From Thalassospira profundimaris (GTDB taxonomy: Bacteria > Pseudomonadota > Alphaproteobacteria > Rhodospirillales > Thalassospiraceae): a stretch of 64,000 nucleotides of DNA. Shown piece by piece: positions 35,396 to 43,865 of the stretch. Under the pieces are notes generated by a model. The model was given only the letters and a program-made list of their open reading frames with translations, was not told the origin of the DNA and ran no database searches. A program made the position numbers and the translations under genes. The stretch lies in contig NZ_JPWF01000010.1 of the NCBI RefSeq assembly GCF_003326675.1, forward strand, positions 62,001 to 126,000, in the 5' to 3' direction. Position 1 is the first letter of the stretch, and each line of letters opens with the position of its first letter.

Positions 35396-36451
35396 TCAGT
35401 TTTGGTGGCGCAGCTTGTATGCAGCAAAGGTCGCTGTTCCGACCAGCACCACGGCACCGGCCTGATGGGCCACGCCAAGCGGCAGCCAGACGACACTCAG
35501 CAAGGTCGAGATACCAAGCGTGACCTGAAGGCAGGCAGCGGCCAGAACAAGATGCGTGGCAAAACGTTGATCAGACGTCAGGTTCCATGTGCCCGCACGC
35601 CACCAGAACAGGATCACCAACGCAAAGGTCAGTTTCGCCAACCAGCGATGATCCCATTGTACTGTCATATGGTCTTCAAACGGCGCCAGCCAAGCCGGAT
35701 CAAACACATAAAGTCCGTCCGGGATCAACTGCCCGTCCATCAACGGGAAGGTGTTGAATGAATATCCGGCATCAAGCCCGGCAACAAAGCCACCGGAAAG
35801 GGCGGTAAAGACAATCAGTCCCAAAAGCTGCCAGCCGCGCTTTGACGCATTTGTGCCGATAGAGCGCGGTGCAAGCTGTTGCAGTCCGACCCAGAGAAGG
35901 GCGATGAAAATCACCAGTGCCAATCCGAAATGCGCCGTCAGGCGATACTGGCTGACATCGGGGCGGTCCACCAGACCACTCATCACCATGTACCAGCCCA
36001 TCAGACCCTGAAGCCCGCCAAGAATGAAAAGCCCCCACAGCTTCCTCTTGGTCGCACCATCAATCGACTTTTTGGCAAGGAACCAGACGAACGGGATAAA
36101 GAACACAACCCCGATCAGCCGTCCCCAAAGACGATGAATGAATTCCAGCCAGAAAATCGATTTGAAATCTTCGACCGACATCCATGCATTGATCTTCTGG
36201 AATTCGGGATACTGGCTGTATTGCTGATAAAGGGCGGTCCAGTCTGCTTCATTGAGGGGCGGGATAATGCCGGTGAACGGACGCCATTCAACAATTGAAA
36301 GTCCCGATTCCGTCAAACGTGTAAGGCCGCCAATCACCACCATGATAAAGACCATTGCCGCACAGCCAAACAGCCAGATGGCAACATTGCGATGGGCAAC
36401 AGGGGCGATGGTCATGTGATCGGACAGGGCTGGGGAGGCACTGTTTGGCAT
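35396..36451 (-). CDS. ctaA: Haem A synthase CtaA (Cox15 type)
   Basis: CtaA oxidises the haem O methyl group to make haem A for cytochrome aa3. The 351-residue protein has about eight membrane helices. It carries GGLTRLTESGLSIVEW, the haem-ligand histidines in EFIHRLWGR, LTAHFGLAL and VQWDHRWLA, and AHQAGA near the end. The length and the FTGIIPPL segment match the longer Cox15-type proteins of alphaproteobacteria. The stop is directly adjacent to the DUF3422 stop. The ctaB and cox genes are not in the window. Confidence 0.95.
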   Translation of the reverse strand: MPNSASPALSDHMTIAPVAHRNVAIWLFGCAAMVFIMVVIGGLTRLTESGLSIVEWRPFTGIIPPLNEADWTALYQQYSQYPEFQKINAWMSVEDFKSIFWLEFIHRLWGRLIGVVFFIPFVWFLAKKSIDGATKRKLWGLFILGGLQGLMGWYMVMSGLVDRPDVSQYRLTAHFGLALVIFIALLWVGLQQLAPRSIGTNASKRGWQLLGLIVFTALSGGFVAGLDAGYSFNTFPLMDGQLIPDGLYVFDPAWLAPFEDHMTVQWDHRWLAKLTFALVILFWWRAGTWNLTSDQRFATHLVLAAACLQVTLGISTLLSVVWLPLGVAHQAGAVVLVGTATFAAYKLRHQN

Positions 36452-36588
36452 CGGGACGCTCTCTTGATCGTTATTTTCATGGGCACGGATGTGCTGAAAT
36501 TTGGCTCAATATAGGGGCATTTTTGAAAAATTGCAGGAAAAGCTTCACACCGGCAGTTTCGCTGGGGTCTTCAAATGATGCGGTTAAA

Positions 36589-36628
36589 TAAAACACATGA
36601 AATAGTGTTGTATAATTATAAAACACAT
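36589..36628 (+). promoter_or_regulatory. Direct repeats and -10 box upstream of the cys genes
   Basis: TAAAACACAT occurs at 36589-36598 and 36619-36628, exactly 30 bp apart, around a TATAAT box at 36611-36616. AACAC/GTGTT arms also form an inverted pair (36593-36609). The arrangement looks like a regulator site at a sulfur-responsive promoter, but no regulator is identified. Confidence 0.4.
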
Positions 36629-36706
36629 AAAAAATGTATTGAATATTTTGATTTCCACACTCATAGTCATGGATAACTGAGAGAAACCCGCATAAGAGGA
36701 TCGACG

Positions 36707-37267
36707 ATGTTTCCCATCAATCTGGACCTGACGCGACTTACGGTCGCTTTGGTTGGGAACGGTCAGGCAACCCTGAACCGTTTGCGCCAGTTTGACGGTG
36801 ATGGGGCAAAATACGTCACCGTTTATTCAGAAAACCCGATACCCGAACTGGTCGATCAGGCCGGTGATCGCCTGCATCGCTATTTGCCGAATTCGGCGGA
36901 TGTGAATGCGGCATCCATCATGTTCATCGTCGATCTTGGCGGAGAAAAGGCTGCCGAACTTGCCGCCATCGCCAAGGCGGTTGGCACGATTGCCAATGTC
37001 GAGGACGTGAAAGAATACTGTGATTTTTTTTCGCCAGCGCGGGTTCAGCGCGGTGACCTGATGATTACGGTATCGACCAACGGCAAAAGCCCAAGACTTG
37101 CAGGACGTATCAGACGTGCGCTAGAACGTTGGTTGGACCCGAATTGGTCCGAACGTCTTTCCATGCTCGCTGCTGAACGCGAAAAGTGGAAAGCTAATGG
37201 TGCGGACATGAAGCAATTGCTCGAAAAGACAGACGATTACATTGACCGTCGAGGATGGTTGCCATGA
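36707..37267 (+). CDS. Siroheme synthase N-terminal-like protein (precorrin-2 dehydrogenase / ferrochelatase)
   Basis: This 186-residue protein matches the N-terminal half of CysG (Met8p type), which oxidises precorrin-2 and inserts iron to make siroheme for sulfite reductase. Visible blocks are the NAD-binding VALVGNGQATLNRL, the NVEDVKEYCDFFSPARVQRGDL segment and TVSTNGKSPRLAGRIRRALE. The dinucleotide motif is slightly unusual (GNGQAT rather than GGGxVA). There is no methyltransferase domain, so a separate CobA would be needed. It overlaps cysH by ATGA. Confidence 0.85.
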   Translation: MFPINLDLTRLTVALVGNGQATLNRLRQFDGDGAKYVTVYSENPIPELVDQAGDRLHRYLPNSADVNAASIMFIVDLGGEKAAELAAIAKAVGTIANVEDVKEYCDFFSPARVQRGDLMITVSTNGKSPRLAGRIRRALERWLDPNWSERLSMLAAEREKWKANGADMKQLLEKTDDYIDRRGWLP

Positions 37268-38007
37268 ACGTCATGCGAGAAGAGGACATCGTTTCCGGCG
37301 GCTCAATGTCGGTTGAGGAAGCGACTGATCGTGCGGCGGAATTGATGCGCCGATATGGCAACCTTCAGGGTGTTGCCCTGATCGAACCGATGGTGCATGA
37401 AGAATTCAAGGGCCGCGTTACCATGACCTCGTCCTTCGGGACCGAGGCGGCGGCGTTGCTGGCATTGGTTGCAGATGTTGACCGCAACCTGCCGGTTATC
37501 TTCCTTGATACCCGCAAGCTGTTTGGCGAAACTCACAAATACCGTGAACAGCTGGTCGATCAGCTTGGCCTGACCAATATCCGGATCATGCGCCCGGACG
37601 AGGAAAAACTTAAGGCCGAAGACCCCAACGGGATGCTGTTTGCCTCGGACACCGCGAAATGCTGCTATTTGCGCAAGGTCGAACCGCTTCAGCGTGCGCT
37701 TGAAGGCTATGACGCTTGGCTAACGGGGCGCAAACGGTTCCATGGCGGTGAACGTGATGCGCTTCCGGTGGTTGAACCGGCTGGCTCGCGGATCAAGATC
37801 AACCCGCTGGCGGGGTACAAGCGCGAGGATATCGAAGATATCTTTGAACATCGTGCGCTGCCACGCCATCCGCTTCAGGCCGAAGGATTCCTGTCGATTG
37901 GCTGCATGCCGTGTACCGACCGCGTTGACCCCAATTCAACCGATGTTCGGGCTGGTCGCTGGGCCGGTCAGGACAAAACCGAATGCGGCATTCACTACAT
38001 CATCTAA
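37264..38007 (+). CDS. cysH: Phosphoadenylyl/adenylyl-sulfate reductase CysH
   Basis: CysH reduces activated sulfate to sulfite in cysteine synthesis. The 247-residue protein has TSSFGTEAAALLALV in the nucleotide loop, LDTRKLFGETHKYRE, the catalytic Cys in ECGIH near the C-terminus, and two cysteine pairs, KCCYLRKVEPL and GCMPCTDRV. The four extra cysteines bind a [4Fe-4S] cluster and mark the adenylyl-sulfate (APS) type rather than the PAPS type. ATG 37264 overlaps the previous stop. A sulfite reductase (cysI), often next to these genes, is not in the window. Confidence 0.93.
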   Translation: MNVMREEDIVSGGSMSVEEATDRAAELMRRYGNLQGVALIEPMVHEEFKGRVTMTSSFGTEAAALLALVADVDRNLPVIFLDTRKLFGETHKYREQLVDQLGLTNIRIMRPDEEKLKAEDPNGMLFASDTAKCCYLRKVEPLQRALEGYDAWLTGRKRFHGGERDALPVVEPAGSRIKINPLAGYKREDIEDIFEHRALPRHPLQAEGFLSIGCMPCTDRVDPNSTDVRAGRWAGQDKTECGIHYII

Positions 38008-38027
38008 GCTAACTGTTGCTTAAATTC

Positions 38028-38055
38028 AAAACCCGGCCATCTGGCCGGGTTTTTT
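38028..38055 (+). terminator. Terminator between cysH and dgt
   Basis: CCCGGCC (38032-38038) pairs with GGCCGGG (38043-38049), extended by AAAA/TTTT, with a six-T run after it. Convergent genes stop on either side, so it can work in both directions. Confidence 0.88.
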
Positions 38056-38056
38056 G

Positions 38057-39511
38057 TTAGATCGTAATGCCCTGAAGTTTTCGGAACAGGGTGACGGCAT
38101 AACGGTCAGTCATGCCAGAAATATAATCCATAACCCGCATCAGGCGGCTGTAAAGATCGGGTGCCTCGGACAGTTTTCCGGACAAAAGTTTGTCAATCCG
38201 GTCGGCCTGCGGTGGCAGGCGCTTGCCGTGGTTTTTATGCTCGTCAATGTCGATGGCGGCACGGACAAAGCTGTCAAGCAGGCCGTTAATTACCTCGAAC
38301 CCGGCCATCTCAATCGGCAGGACATGGGGGGCGTTGTAAATCTTTTCGACCGCAAGTTTCTTGCAGGCTTTGGCATGGGGGCCAAGCGGGGTATTGGCAA
38401 GCAAATCACCTTCAAGGGTGCCGCATAGAAGGGCATCTTCGTTGGCGACAAAGGCATCGACGGCGGCCTTGACCAGATTGCCAATTGCCTTGCCGCGCAG
38501 GAAGCCGATCCGGTCATTTTCCGATTTCTCGGCATACCAGCCCTCTGAACGAAGGTCTTTCCAGCGTTGTTCGGCATCGCCATCGTATTTTTCAGGATGG
38601 CGGGCAATCGGGGCCAAGGCTCGTTCAACTTCCTCGAAACTGACGCAGCCCAGTTCCCAGCCATCTTCAAGATCAACCACGGAATAGCAAATATCATCCG
38701 CCGCCTCGACAAGGTAAACCAGCGGATGACGACGCCACGCGCCGTCAAACCCGTCAAGCGGTGAAAGCCCGCAGACACGCGCAATGGCAAAGGCGATATC
38801 GCGTTCCGCCTGATAATAGCCGGGCTTTTTAAGGCCGGTATATTCCTTGCGGCGCGCGTCCGGGACCGAGGTGTTACGCGGATATTTGATAAAGCTGCCC
38901 AGCGTGCCATAGGTCAGGTTAAGCCCGCCGTCAAAGCGCTTCATTTCAAGCTGGCTGATGATGCGCAAGCCTTGTGCATTGCCTTCGAAATGACGAAGGT
39001 CTTCAAGCTCCGGCCCGGTCAGGCGTGATGTCAGCTCTTCCTTGGCAATGCGCGACGTGGTGAACCATTCATTGATCGCATCTTCGCCCGAATGACCAAA
39101 TGGCGGGTTGCCGATATCATGGGCAAGACAGGCCGCCTGAACCATATAGCCGATATCGGCCACGGTGGTTTCCGATCCTTGCGGAAGATTGGCAACAATA
39201 TGCGCACCGGCCATCAAACCCAGTGATTGCCCGACCGATCCGACCTCAATTGTGTGGGTCAGGCGGGTATGGACATGGTCGTTATCGGAAAGCGGATGAA
39301 CCTGTGTCTTGTTCTGAAGTCGACGGAACGAGGAGGAGAAAATCACCCGATCCACATCGATCTGAAACGGGCTGCGTCCATCCGGTGTTGGATAGGGGGC
39401 ACCTTCGGGTAGGCGGATTTTGCCATCCCGAAATTCAAGTCGATGAGATGAAAGAAGGCTTTCCCAGCGCATTTTATCGCCAGACCCTTGCGCAGACGAC
39501 GCCAATGTCAT
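38057..39511 (-). CDS. dgt: Deoxyguanosinetriphosphate triphosphohydrolase (dGTPase)
   Basis: Dgt hydrolyses dGTP to deoxyguanosine and triphosphate and helps set nucleotide balance. The 484-residue HD-domain enzyme has R-Q-K-T contact block FRRLQNKTQVHPL, then the metal ligands in HTRLTHTIEV, CLAHDIGNPPFGHSGE and the later EAADDICYSVVDLEDG. The length fits the longer Dgt type that includes the DNA-binding region. The start is ATG 39511, though ATG 39472 (MRWESLL) is possible because neither has a strong ribosome binding site. Confidence 0.92.
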   Translation of the reverse strand: MTLASSAQGSGDKMRWESLLSSHRLEFRDGKIRLPEGAPYPTPDGRSPFQIDVDRVIFSSSFRRLQNKTQVHPLSDNDHVHTRLTHTIEVGSVGQSLGLMAGAHIVANLPQGSETTVADIGYMVQAACLAHDIGNPPFGHSGEDAINEWFTTSRIAKEELTSRLTGPELEDLRHFEGNAQGLRIISQLEMKRFDGGLNLTYGTLGSFIKYPRNTSVPDARRKEYTGLKKPGYYQAERDIAFAIARVCGLSPLDGFDGAWRRHPLVYLVEAADDICYSVVDLEDGWELGCVSFEEVERALAPIARHPEKYDGDAEQRWKDLRSEGWYAEKSENDRIGFLRGKAIGNLVKAAVDAFVANEDALLCGTLEGDLLANTPLGPHAKACKKLAVEKIYNAPHVLPIEMAGFEVINGLLDSFVRAAIDIDEHKNHGKRLPPQADRIDKLLSGKLSEAPDLYSRLMRVMDYISGMTDRYAVTLFRKLQGITI

Positions 39512-39577
39512 GGCGGTGCTACCCCTGTCCGTGTCGTGTATCTTGTGTTCCGACTGACTTTAACGGGCGCGGGAGTC

Positions 39578-39617
39578 CGGTGCAATCAGGCAAAGTGATT
39601 TCGCGCCGATTGCACCG
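39578..39617. repeat. 10-bp inverted repeat upstream of dgt
   Basis: CGGTGCAATC (39578-39587) and GATTGCACCG (39608-39617) are perfect inverted arms with a 20-base centre, lying between the DUF4870-like stop and the dgt start. There is no T-tract, so an operator or RNA hairpin is more likely than a terminator. Confidence 0.45.
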
Positions 39618-39644
39618 TAATTATCGCATCTAGGGGATATTGGC

Positions 39645-40064
39645 CTAGCCAAAGAACCAGCTTTGCGGGTTGTCAATCGGACGACCATTCAGCGCTCGCA
39701 AAAGCCCGATCACATTGCGCCCGATAAACCAGGCAGTGGTGTAAAGCCCCATCAGGCCAACAATCGCCCAGCCCAAAAGCGGAATCCAGCCGATCATGAA
39801 GGTAAAGAACCCGAGTATGATGGCGTAAAGGATGCTGATCCAGAAGGTGCGGATCACAAAGGTATAGTGGCTGTTGGTCCAGTGATTGTCTTCTTCGCGT
39901 GCGATATAGGACACGATCAGCGCAATCAGCCCGGTGGCAAAGGCCGTAAACAGGGTTGCGATCATAAGCCCGTAACAGACAAGGGCGGTATTGCCGCCAC
40001 GATCATCTGTGTAATGCGGTGCATTGTCAAAAGACGCATCCTGACCGTGGATATGGTCGTTCAT
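39645..40064 (-). CDS. DUF4870-like small membrane protein
   Basis: This 139-residue protein has a polar N-terminus, then three or four membrane segments with the DUF4870/Tic20-like pattern NTALVCYGLMIATLFTAF, LIALIVSYIAREED..W...H and a TFMIGWIPLLGWAIVGLMGLY stretch. The function is unknown. It precedes dgt on the same strand with 133 bp between, so co-transcription is uncertain. Confidence 0.7.
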   Translation of the reverse strand: MNDHIHGQDASFDNAPHYTDDRGGNTALVCYGLMIATLFTAFATGLIALIVSYIAREEDNHWTNSHYTFVIRTFWISILYAIILGFFTFMIGWIPLLGWAIVGLMGLYTTAWFIGRNVIGLLRALNGRPIDNPQSWFFG

Positions 40065-40290
40065 CGAGTTTTTCCTCTATTCTTCGCAATCCCCATCGCG
40101 TCTTGCCCATCATATAGCGCGAAAGTTTAAAAATGCTATCTCGGGTTGGTGAAACCGATCATCCTTTTTGATCTTCACAGCCCTTCACATGAAATTTACG
40201 ACGGCTTTGCTTGGTTTTGCCTCGACTTTGGGAATTATCGCCCTACATTTGGCGCCATGATGTCAATTGACCGAAAATAGGGATTTCCGC

Positions 40291-41652
40291 ATGTCGGACT
40301 ATGATTTTGATCTGTTTGTAATCGGTGCCGGATCGGGCGGCGTGCGCGCAGCCCGCGTGGCTTCGGGATATGGCGCAAAGGTTGCCATCGCCGAAGAAAG
40401 CCAGGTTGGCGGCACCTGTGTCATCCGGGGCTGTGTGCCCAAAAAGCTGCTGGTTTACGGCGCACACTTTGCCGAGGATTTCGAAGACGCATCTGCTTAT
40501 GGCTGGACCCTTCCGGGGGAGCCGACCTTTAGCTGGAAAACGCTGATCGCCAACAAGGATGCCGAAATTGATCGCCTGAACGGCATTTACAAGCGTCTGC
40601 TAGCAGGATCGAATGTCGAACTGTTTGAACATCGCGCCACCTTCAAGGATGCCCATACCCTGATCGTTGGCGACCGCGAAGTTACGGCAAAGCGCATCCT
40701 GATCGCTGTTGGTGGCCATCCGACCAAGCCCGAAATTCCGGGTGTCGAACATGCCATCACCTCGAACGAGGCATTCTATCTTGATGAATTGCCAAAACGC
40801 GTTGTCGTGGTTGGTGGTGGCTATATCGCGGTCGAGTTTGCCGGTATCTTTGCCGGTCTTGGTTCCCAAGTGACGCAGCTTTATCGCAGCGAACAAATCC
40901 TGCGCGGCTTTGATAACGATATCCGCAACCATCTGGCCGAGGAAATCGTTAAAAAGGGCATCGATCTGCGTGTGAACACCAATGTCACCGCGATTGAAAA
41001 ACAGGCTGATGGCAGCCTGTCACTGACCCTGACCGATGGTTCAACCATGATTGCTGATCAGGTGATGTTTGCCACCGGGCGCGCCCCGAATACGGCGGGT
41101 CTTGGTCTTGAAAATGCCGGTGTCGAAGCCGATGCGCGCGGTGCTGTCAAAATCAATCAGGGTCTTCAGACCACGACCGAAAACATCTATGCGGTTGGTG
41201 ATGTGACCGACCGTGTGCAACTGACGCCGGTTGCGATCAAGGAAGGCATGGCCTTTGCCGATACTGTTTATGGCGGCAAGCCTTGGCACATGACCTATCA
41301 GGCGATCCCGACCGCCGTGTTCAGCCAGCCGCCGGTTGGCACCGTTGGCCTGTCCGAGGAAGAGGCACGTGCCAAGGGGGGCGAGGTCGTGATTTTCAAA
41401 TCGACCTTCAAGCCGATGCGCCACACGCTTTCGGGCCGTGATGAAAAAACGCTGATGAAGCTGATCGTCGACAAAACCACCGACGTGGTGCTTGGGGCGC
41501 ATATGGTTGGCCCGGATGCCGCTGAAATCATTCAGGGCATCGGTATCGCGGTCCGCATGGGCGCAACCAAGGCCCAGTTTGATCAGACCGTCGCGGTGCA
41601 TCCGTCCGCGGCCGAGGAATTTGTTACCATGCGCTTCCCGGTTGGCGAATAA
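40291..41652 (+). CDS. gor: Glutathione-disulfide reductase
   Basis: Gor reduces oxidised glutathione with NADPH and FAD. The 453-residue protein has the FAD motif FVIGAGSGGVRAARVA, the redox disulfide GGTCVIRGCVPKK, and the NADPH-binding VVVGGGYIAVEFAGIFAGLG followed by YRSEQILRGFD, where Arg is typical of NADPH enzymes. The C-terminal active-site histidine lies in VAVHPSAAEEFVTM. ATG 40291 has AGGGA 8 bases upstream. It completes the glutathione cycle with gshA at 6162. Confidence 0.95.
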   Translation: MSDYDFDLFVIGAGSGGVRAARVASGYGAKVAIAEESQVGGTCVIRGCVPKKLLVYGAHFAEDFEDASAYGWTLPGEPTFSWKTLIANKDAEIDRLNGIYKRLLAGSNVELFEHRATFKDAHTLIVGDREVTAKRILIAVGGHPTKPEIPGVEHAITSNEAFYLDELPKRVVVVGGGYIAVEFAGIFAGLGSQVTQLYRSEQILRGFDNDIRNHLAEEIVKKGIDLRVNTNVTAIEKQADGSLSLTLTDGSTMIADQVMFATGRAPNTAGLGLENAGVEADARGAVKINQGLQTTTENIYAVGDVTDRVQLTPVAIKEGMAFADTVYGGKPWHMTYQAIPTAVFSQPPVGTVGLSEEEARAKGGEVVIFKSTFKPMRHTLSGRDEKTLMKLIVDKTTDVVLGAHMVGPDAAEIIQGIGIAVRMGATKAQFDQTVAVHPSAAEEFVTMRFPVGE

Positions 41653-41677
41653 TCCTGATTGGACAAGCTGAAATTTT

Positions 41678-41709
41678 AACAGGCGGTGCTGGATGGCACC
41701 GCCTGTTTT
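41678..41709 (+). terminator. Terminator of gor
   Basis: AACAGGCGGTGC (41678-41689) pairs with GCACCGCCTGTT (41696-41707), a perfect 12-bp stem with TTTT after it. The TRAP operon's last gene stops at 41711 on the other strand and may share it. Confidence 0.88.
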
Positions 41710-41710
41710 G

Positions 41711-43018
41711 TTATCCGCCTGCAAGTCCCGGGAACAGGATCAAAAGCCCGACCGCCAAAATCTGAAGACAGATAAAGGGCAGAAGGGCCTTGAAGATATC
41801 GCCAAGTGTGATGTCCGGTGGTGCAACGGATTTAAGGTAAAATGCGGCTGGACCAAACGGCGGTGACAGGAAGCTGACCTGCATATTCATGGCAAACAGA
41901 ACGCCGAACCATACAGGATCGAAACCAAGGTCTTTCACAATCGGCACAAAAATCGGCATGGTCAGAAGTGCAATACCGACCCAGTCAAGGAACATGCCCA
42001 AAATGAACAGGATCAGCATCATGAACAGGATAATGGTGGTCGGGTCATCGGAAATGCCGGTAATCAGGCCCGAAACAAACTTGATCCCGCCCATCAGGTT
42101 GAACACCCCGACAAGGGCAGATGCGCCAATCCCGATCCAGACTATCATGCCGCAGGTCGAAAGGGTCTGAATTGCAGCGCCCTTCAGCATGGCAATCGAG
42201 AACTCGCCACGCACGATGGTCGAGGCAATCACACCGGCAACACCAACGGCCGATGCCTCTGTGACCGATGCAATCCCCCCGTAAATCGAACCCAGAACAC
42301 AAATCACCACAAGGATGGGCAGGAACAGGCCTTTGAGCAGGCGGACCTTTTCCGCGTGCGGAATTTTTTCTGTCTGGGGCGGCGGGGCGATATTGTTGCC
42401 GGTATAGGATCGGAACAGAACATAGGCGACATAAAAGCCCGCCAGCATGAAGCCGGGAACAAAGGCCGACGTAAACAGATCGCCAATCGAAACGTTGGCG
42501 GTCAGGCCATAAATGATCAGAACGATGGACGGGGGCACCATGGTGCCAAGCGACCCACCGGCGCAAACCACCCCGATGGCAAGGTTCTTGTCATAGCCCT
42601 GACGCAGCATCTGGGGCAGGGCTATCAGGCCAAGCAGAACAATCTCGCCGCCGATAATGCCGCTCATGGCGGCAAGAATAACAGCGACAAAAATGGTCTG
42701 AACCGCAACACCCCCGCGCAGGCGCCCGCCAAACAGGCGCATGGCATCAAACAGATCGCGTGCCACCCCGGACCGGTCAAGGATGGCCGCCATCAGGACG
42801 AACATCGGAACCGATACAAATACAAACGAGGAAACGAATGAATAAACCCGGCTGGTGATCAGGGGGACGGCCATCGGGCCAAACCAGCCAAGGGTGAAAA
42901 TAAGGGCAATCAGGAGCGTCACAAACGCCAATGGCATGCCGGTAATCAAAAAAACAAGCAGCATGACGAACATGGCAAGGGTGCCGTATTCAATGCCCAA
43001 AGACTGTAAATCAAACAT
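41711..43018 (-). CDS. dctM: TRAP transporter large permease (DctM)
   Basis: This 435-residue protein has about 11-12 membrane segments and the DctM family features LVFLITGMPLAFVTLL, GIIGGEIVLLGLIALPQML, GVVCAGGSLGTMVPPSIVLIIYG and the late SPPFGPAAFYLKSVAP block. It is the ion-coupled channel subunit. ATG 43018 follows AGGA by 11 bases. It is the last gene of gntK-dctP-dctQ-dctM, so gluconate or a related sugar acid is the likely substrate. Confidence 0.93.
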   Translation of the reverse strand: MFDLQSLGIEYGTLAMFVMLLVFLITGMPLAFVTLLIALIFTLGWFGPMAVPLITSRVYSFVSSFVFVSVPMFVLMAAILDRSGVARDLFDAMRLFGGRLRGGVAVQTIFVAVILAAMSGIIGGEIVLLGLIALPQMLRQGYDKNLAIGVVCAGGSLGTMVPPSIVLIIYGLTANVSIGDLFTSAFVPGFMLAGFYVAYVLFRSYTGNNIAPPPQTEKIPHAEKVRLLKGLFLPILVVICVLGSIYGGIASVTEASAVGVAGVIASTIVRGEFSIAMLKGAAIQTLSTCGMIVWIGIGASALVGVFNLMGGIKFVSGLITGISDDPTTIILFMMLILFILGMFLDWVGIALLTMPIFVPIVKDLGFDPVWFGVLFAMNMQVSFLSPPFGPAAFYLKSVAPPDITLGDIFKALLPFICLQILAVGLLILFPGLAGG

Positions 43019-43091
43019 CAAAAGTTATCCTGTCGCGCCGGTCGCATTCAAAATGACGTTCCGGCTGTCGGTGCATCAAATGAAGGTCGGT

Positions 43092-43709
43092 CTATTCGTT
43101 CTGTTCCGAACCGGTGATCGGCGCGCTGCGCATATAATTGATGGCCTGCCAGAAAAACTGGACCATCAACACAATCAGGGTCAGAAGCAGGAAAACCTTC
43201 AATATGCCGGGATAGGGGGCATTAAATGCACTCCCCGTGGTTTCAAAATGAATGTCACCGGCGGGCGTCATCGTTGCACGTTTGACCATCAGCCAGGCCG
43301 CCCAGGCAAAGAAGCCCGATGCGATCATGCAGACAATCGAAATGCCGACATCAAGTGCCTTGCGCAGTTTCGGCCCGGCAATGTCATAAAGGATCACGAC
43401 ACGGATATGTTTGTCTTTGGATGCGCAGTAAAGCCCGCCAAACACAAAGCCGACAGCAGACAGAAAAGTGGTTGTTTCATGGGCCCAAAGGGTCGGGCTG
43501 TTGAAAACATGGCGCATGAAAATTTCAAAAATCAGAATGCCCATCGCCAGTAAAAATCCGAAGGCAAAAACCGGACTGATTTTGTTTACAGCCGATCCAA
43601 GACGTCCGGAAACAGCCGGGATTGTCTCGGTTCTGTCGTCCGGTTCCAGGGGCGGGTCTATAGACGGGGTTGGGGTGTCATGCGTGTTGTCAATGGGACT
43701 GGTAGCCAT
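43092..43709 (-). CDS. dctQ: TRAP transporter small permease (DctQ)
   Basis: This 205-residue protein has four membrane helices after a long acidic/Pro-rich N-terminal arm of about 45 residues, which is longer than in most DctQ proteins. It keeps the motif FMRHVFNSPTLWAHETTTFL and GGLYCASKDKHIRV. ATG 43709 is chosen because AAGGA lies 9 bases upstream and longer frames run into the large palindrome at 43734-43804. Confidence 0.88.
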   Translation of the reverse strand: MATSPIDNTHDTPTPSIDPPLEPDDRTETIPAVSGRLGSAVNKISPVFAFGFLLAMGILIFEIFMRHVFNSPTLWAHETTTFLSAVGFVFGGLYCASKDKHIRVVILYDIAGPKLRKALDVGISIVCMIASGFFAWAAWLMVKRATMTPAGDIHFETTGSAFNAPYPGILKVFLLLTLIVLMVQFFWQAINYMRSAPITGSEQNE

Positions 43710-43733
43710 ACTCAGCATTCCTTGCGATGCAGA

Positions 43734-43804
43734 GAATACAATCCGGCAACAGGGAGGTTGCACCCCGTTATCGTCTCTTATAACGGGGATGCCGGATTGT
43801 ATTC
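43734..43804. repeat. 71-bp composite palindrome in the dctP-dctQ spacer
   Basis: Perfect outer arms of 15 bp (GAATACAATCCGGCA at 43734-43748 and its complement at 43790-43804) enclose perfect inner arms of 9 bp (CCCCGTTAT at 43763-43771, ATAACGGGG at 43780-43788). There is no T-tract. It should fold as a long bulged hairpin in the operon mRNA, and could be a dispersed intergenic palindrome or a processing site favouring dctP mRNA. Confidence 0.85.
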
Positions 43805-43865
43805 AGGTCGTTACCAGCGGCAATGTTTGGGCATCGCCACCGATGATCCAGTTATGATATCGGGC

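Noticed and set aside
43734..43804. Reading the composite palindrome as an insertion-sequence end or attachment site
   Set aside because: There is no transposase or integrase nearby, no flanking target duplication that I could see, and the structure sits neatly in an operon spacer.
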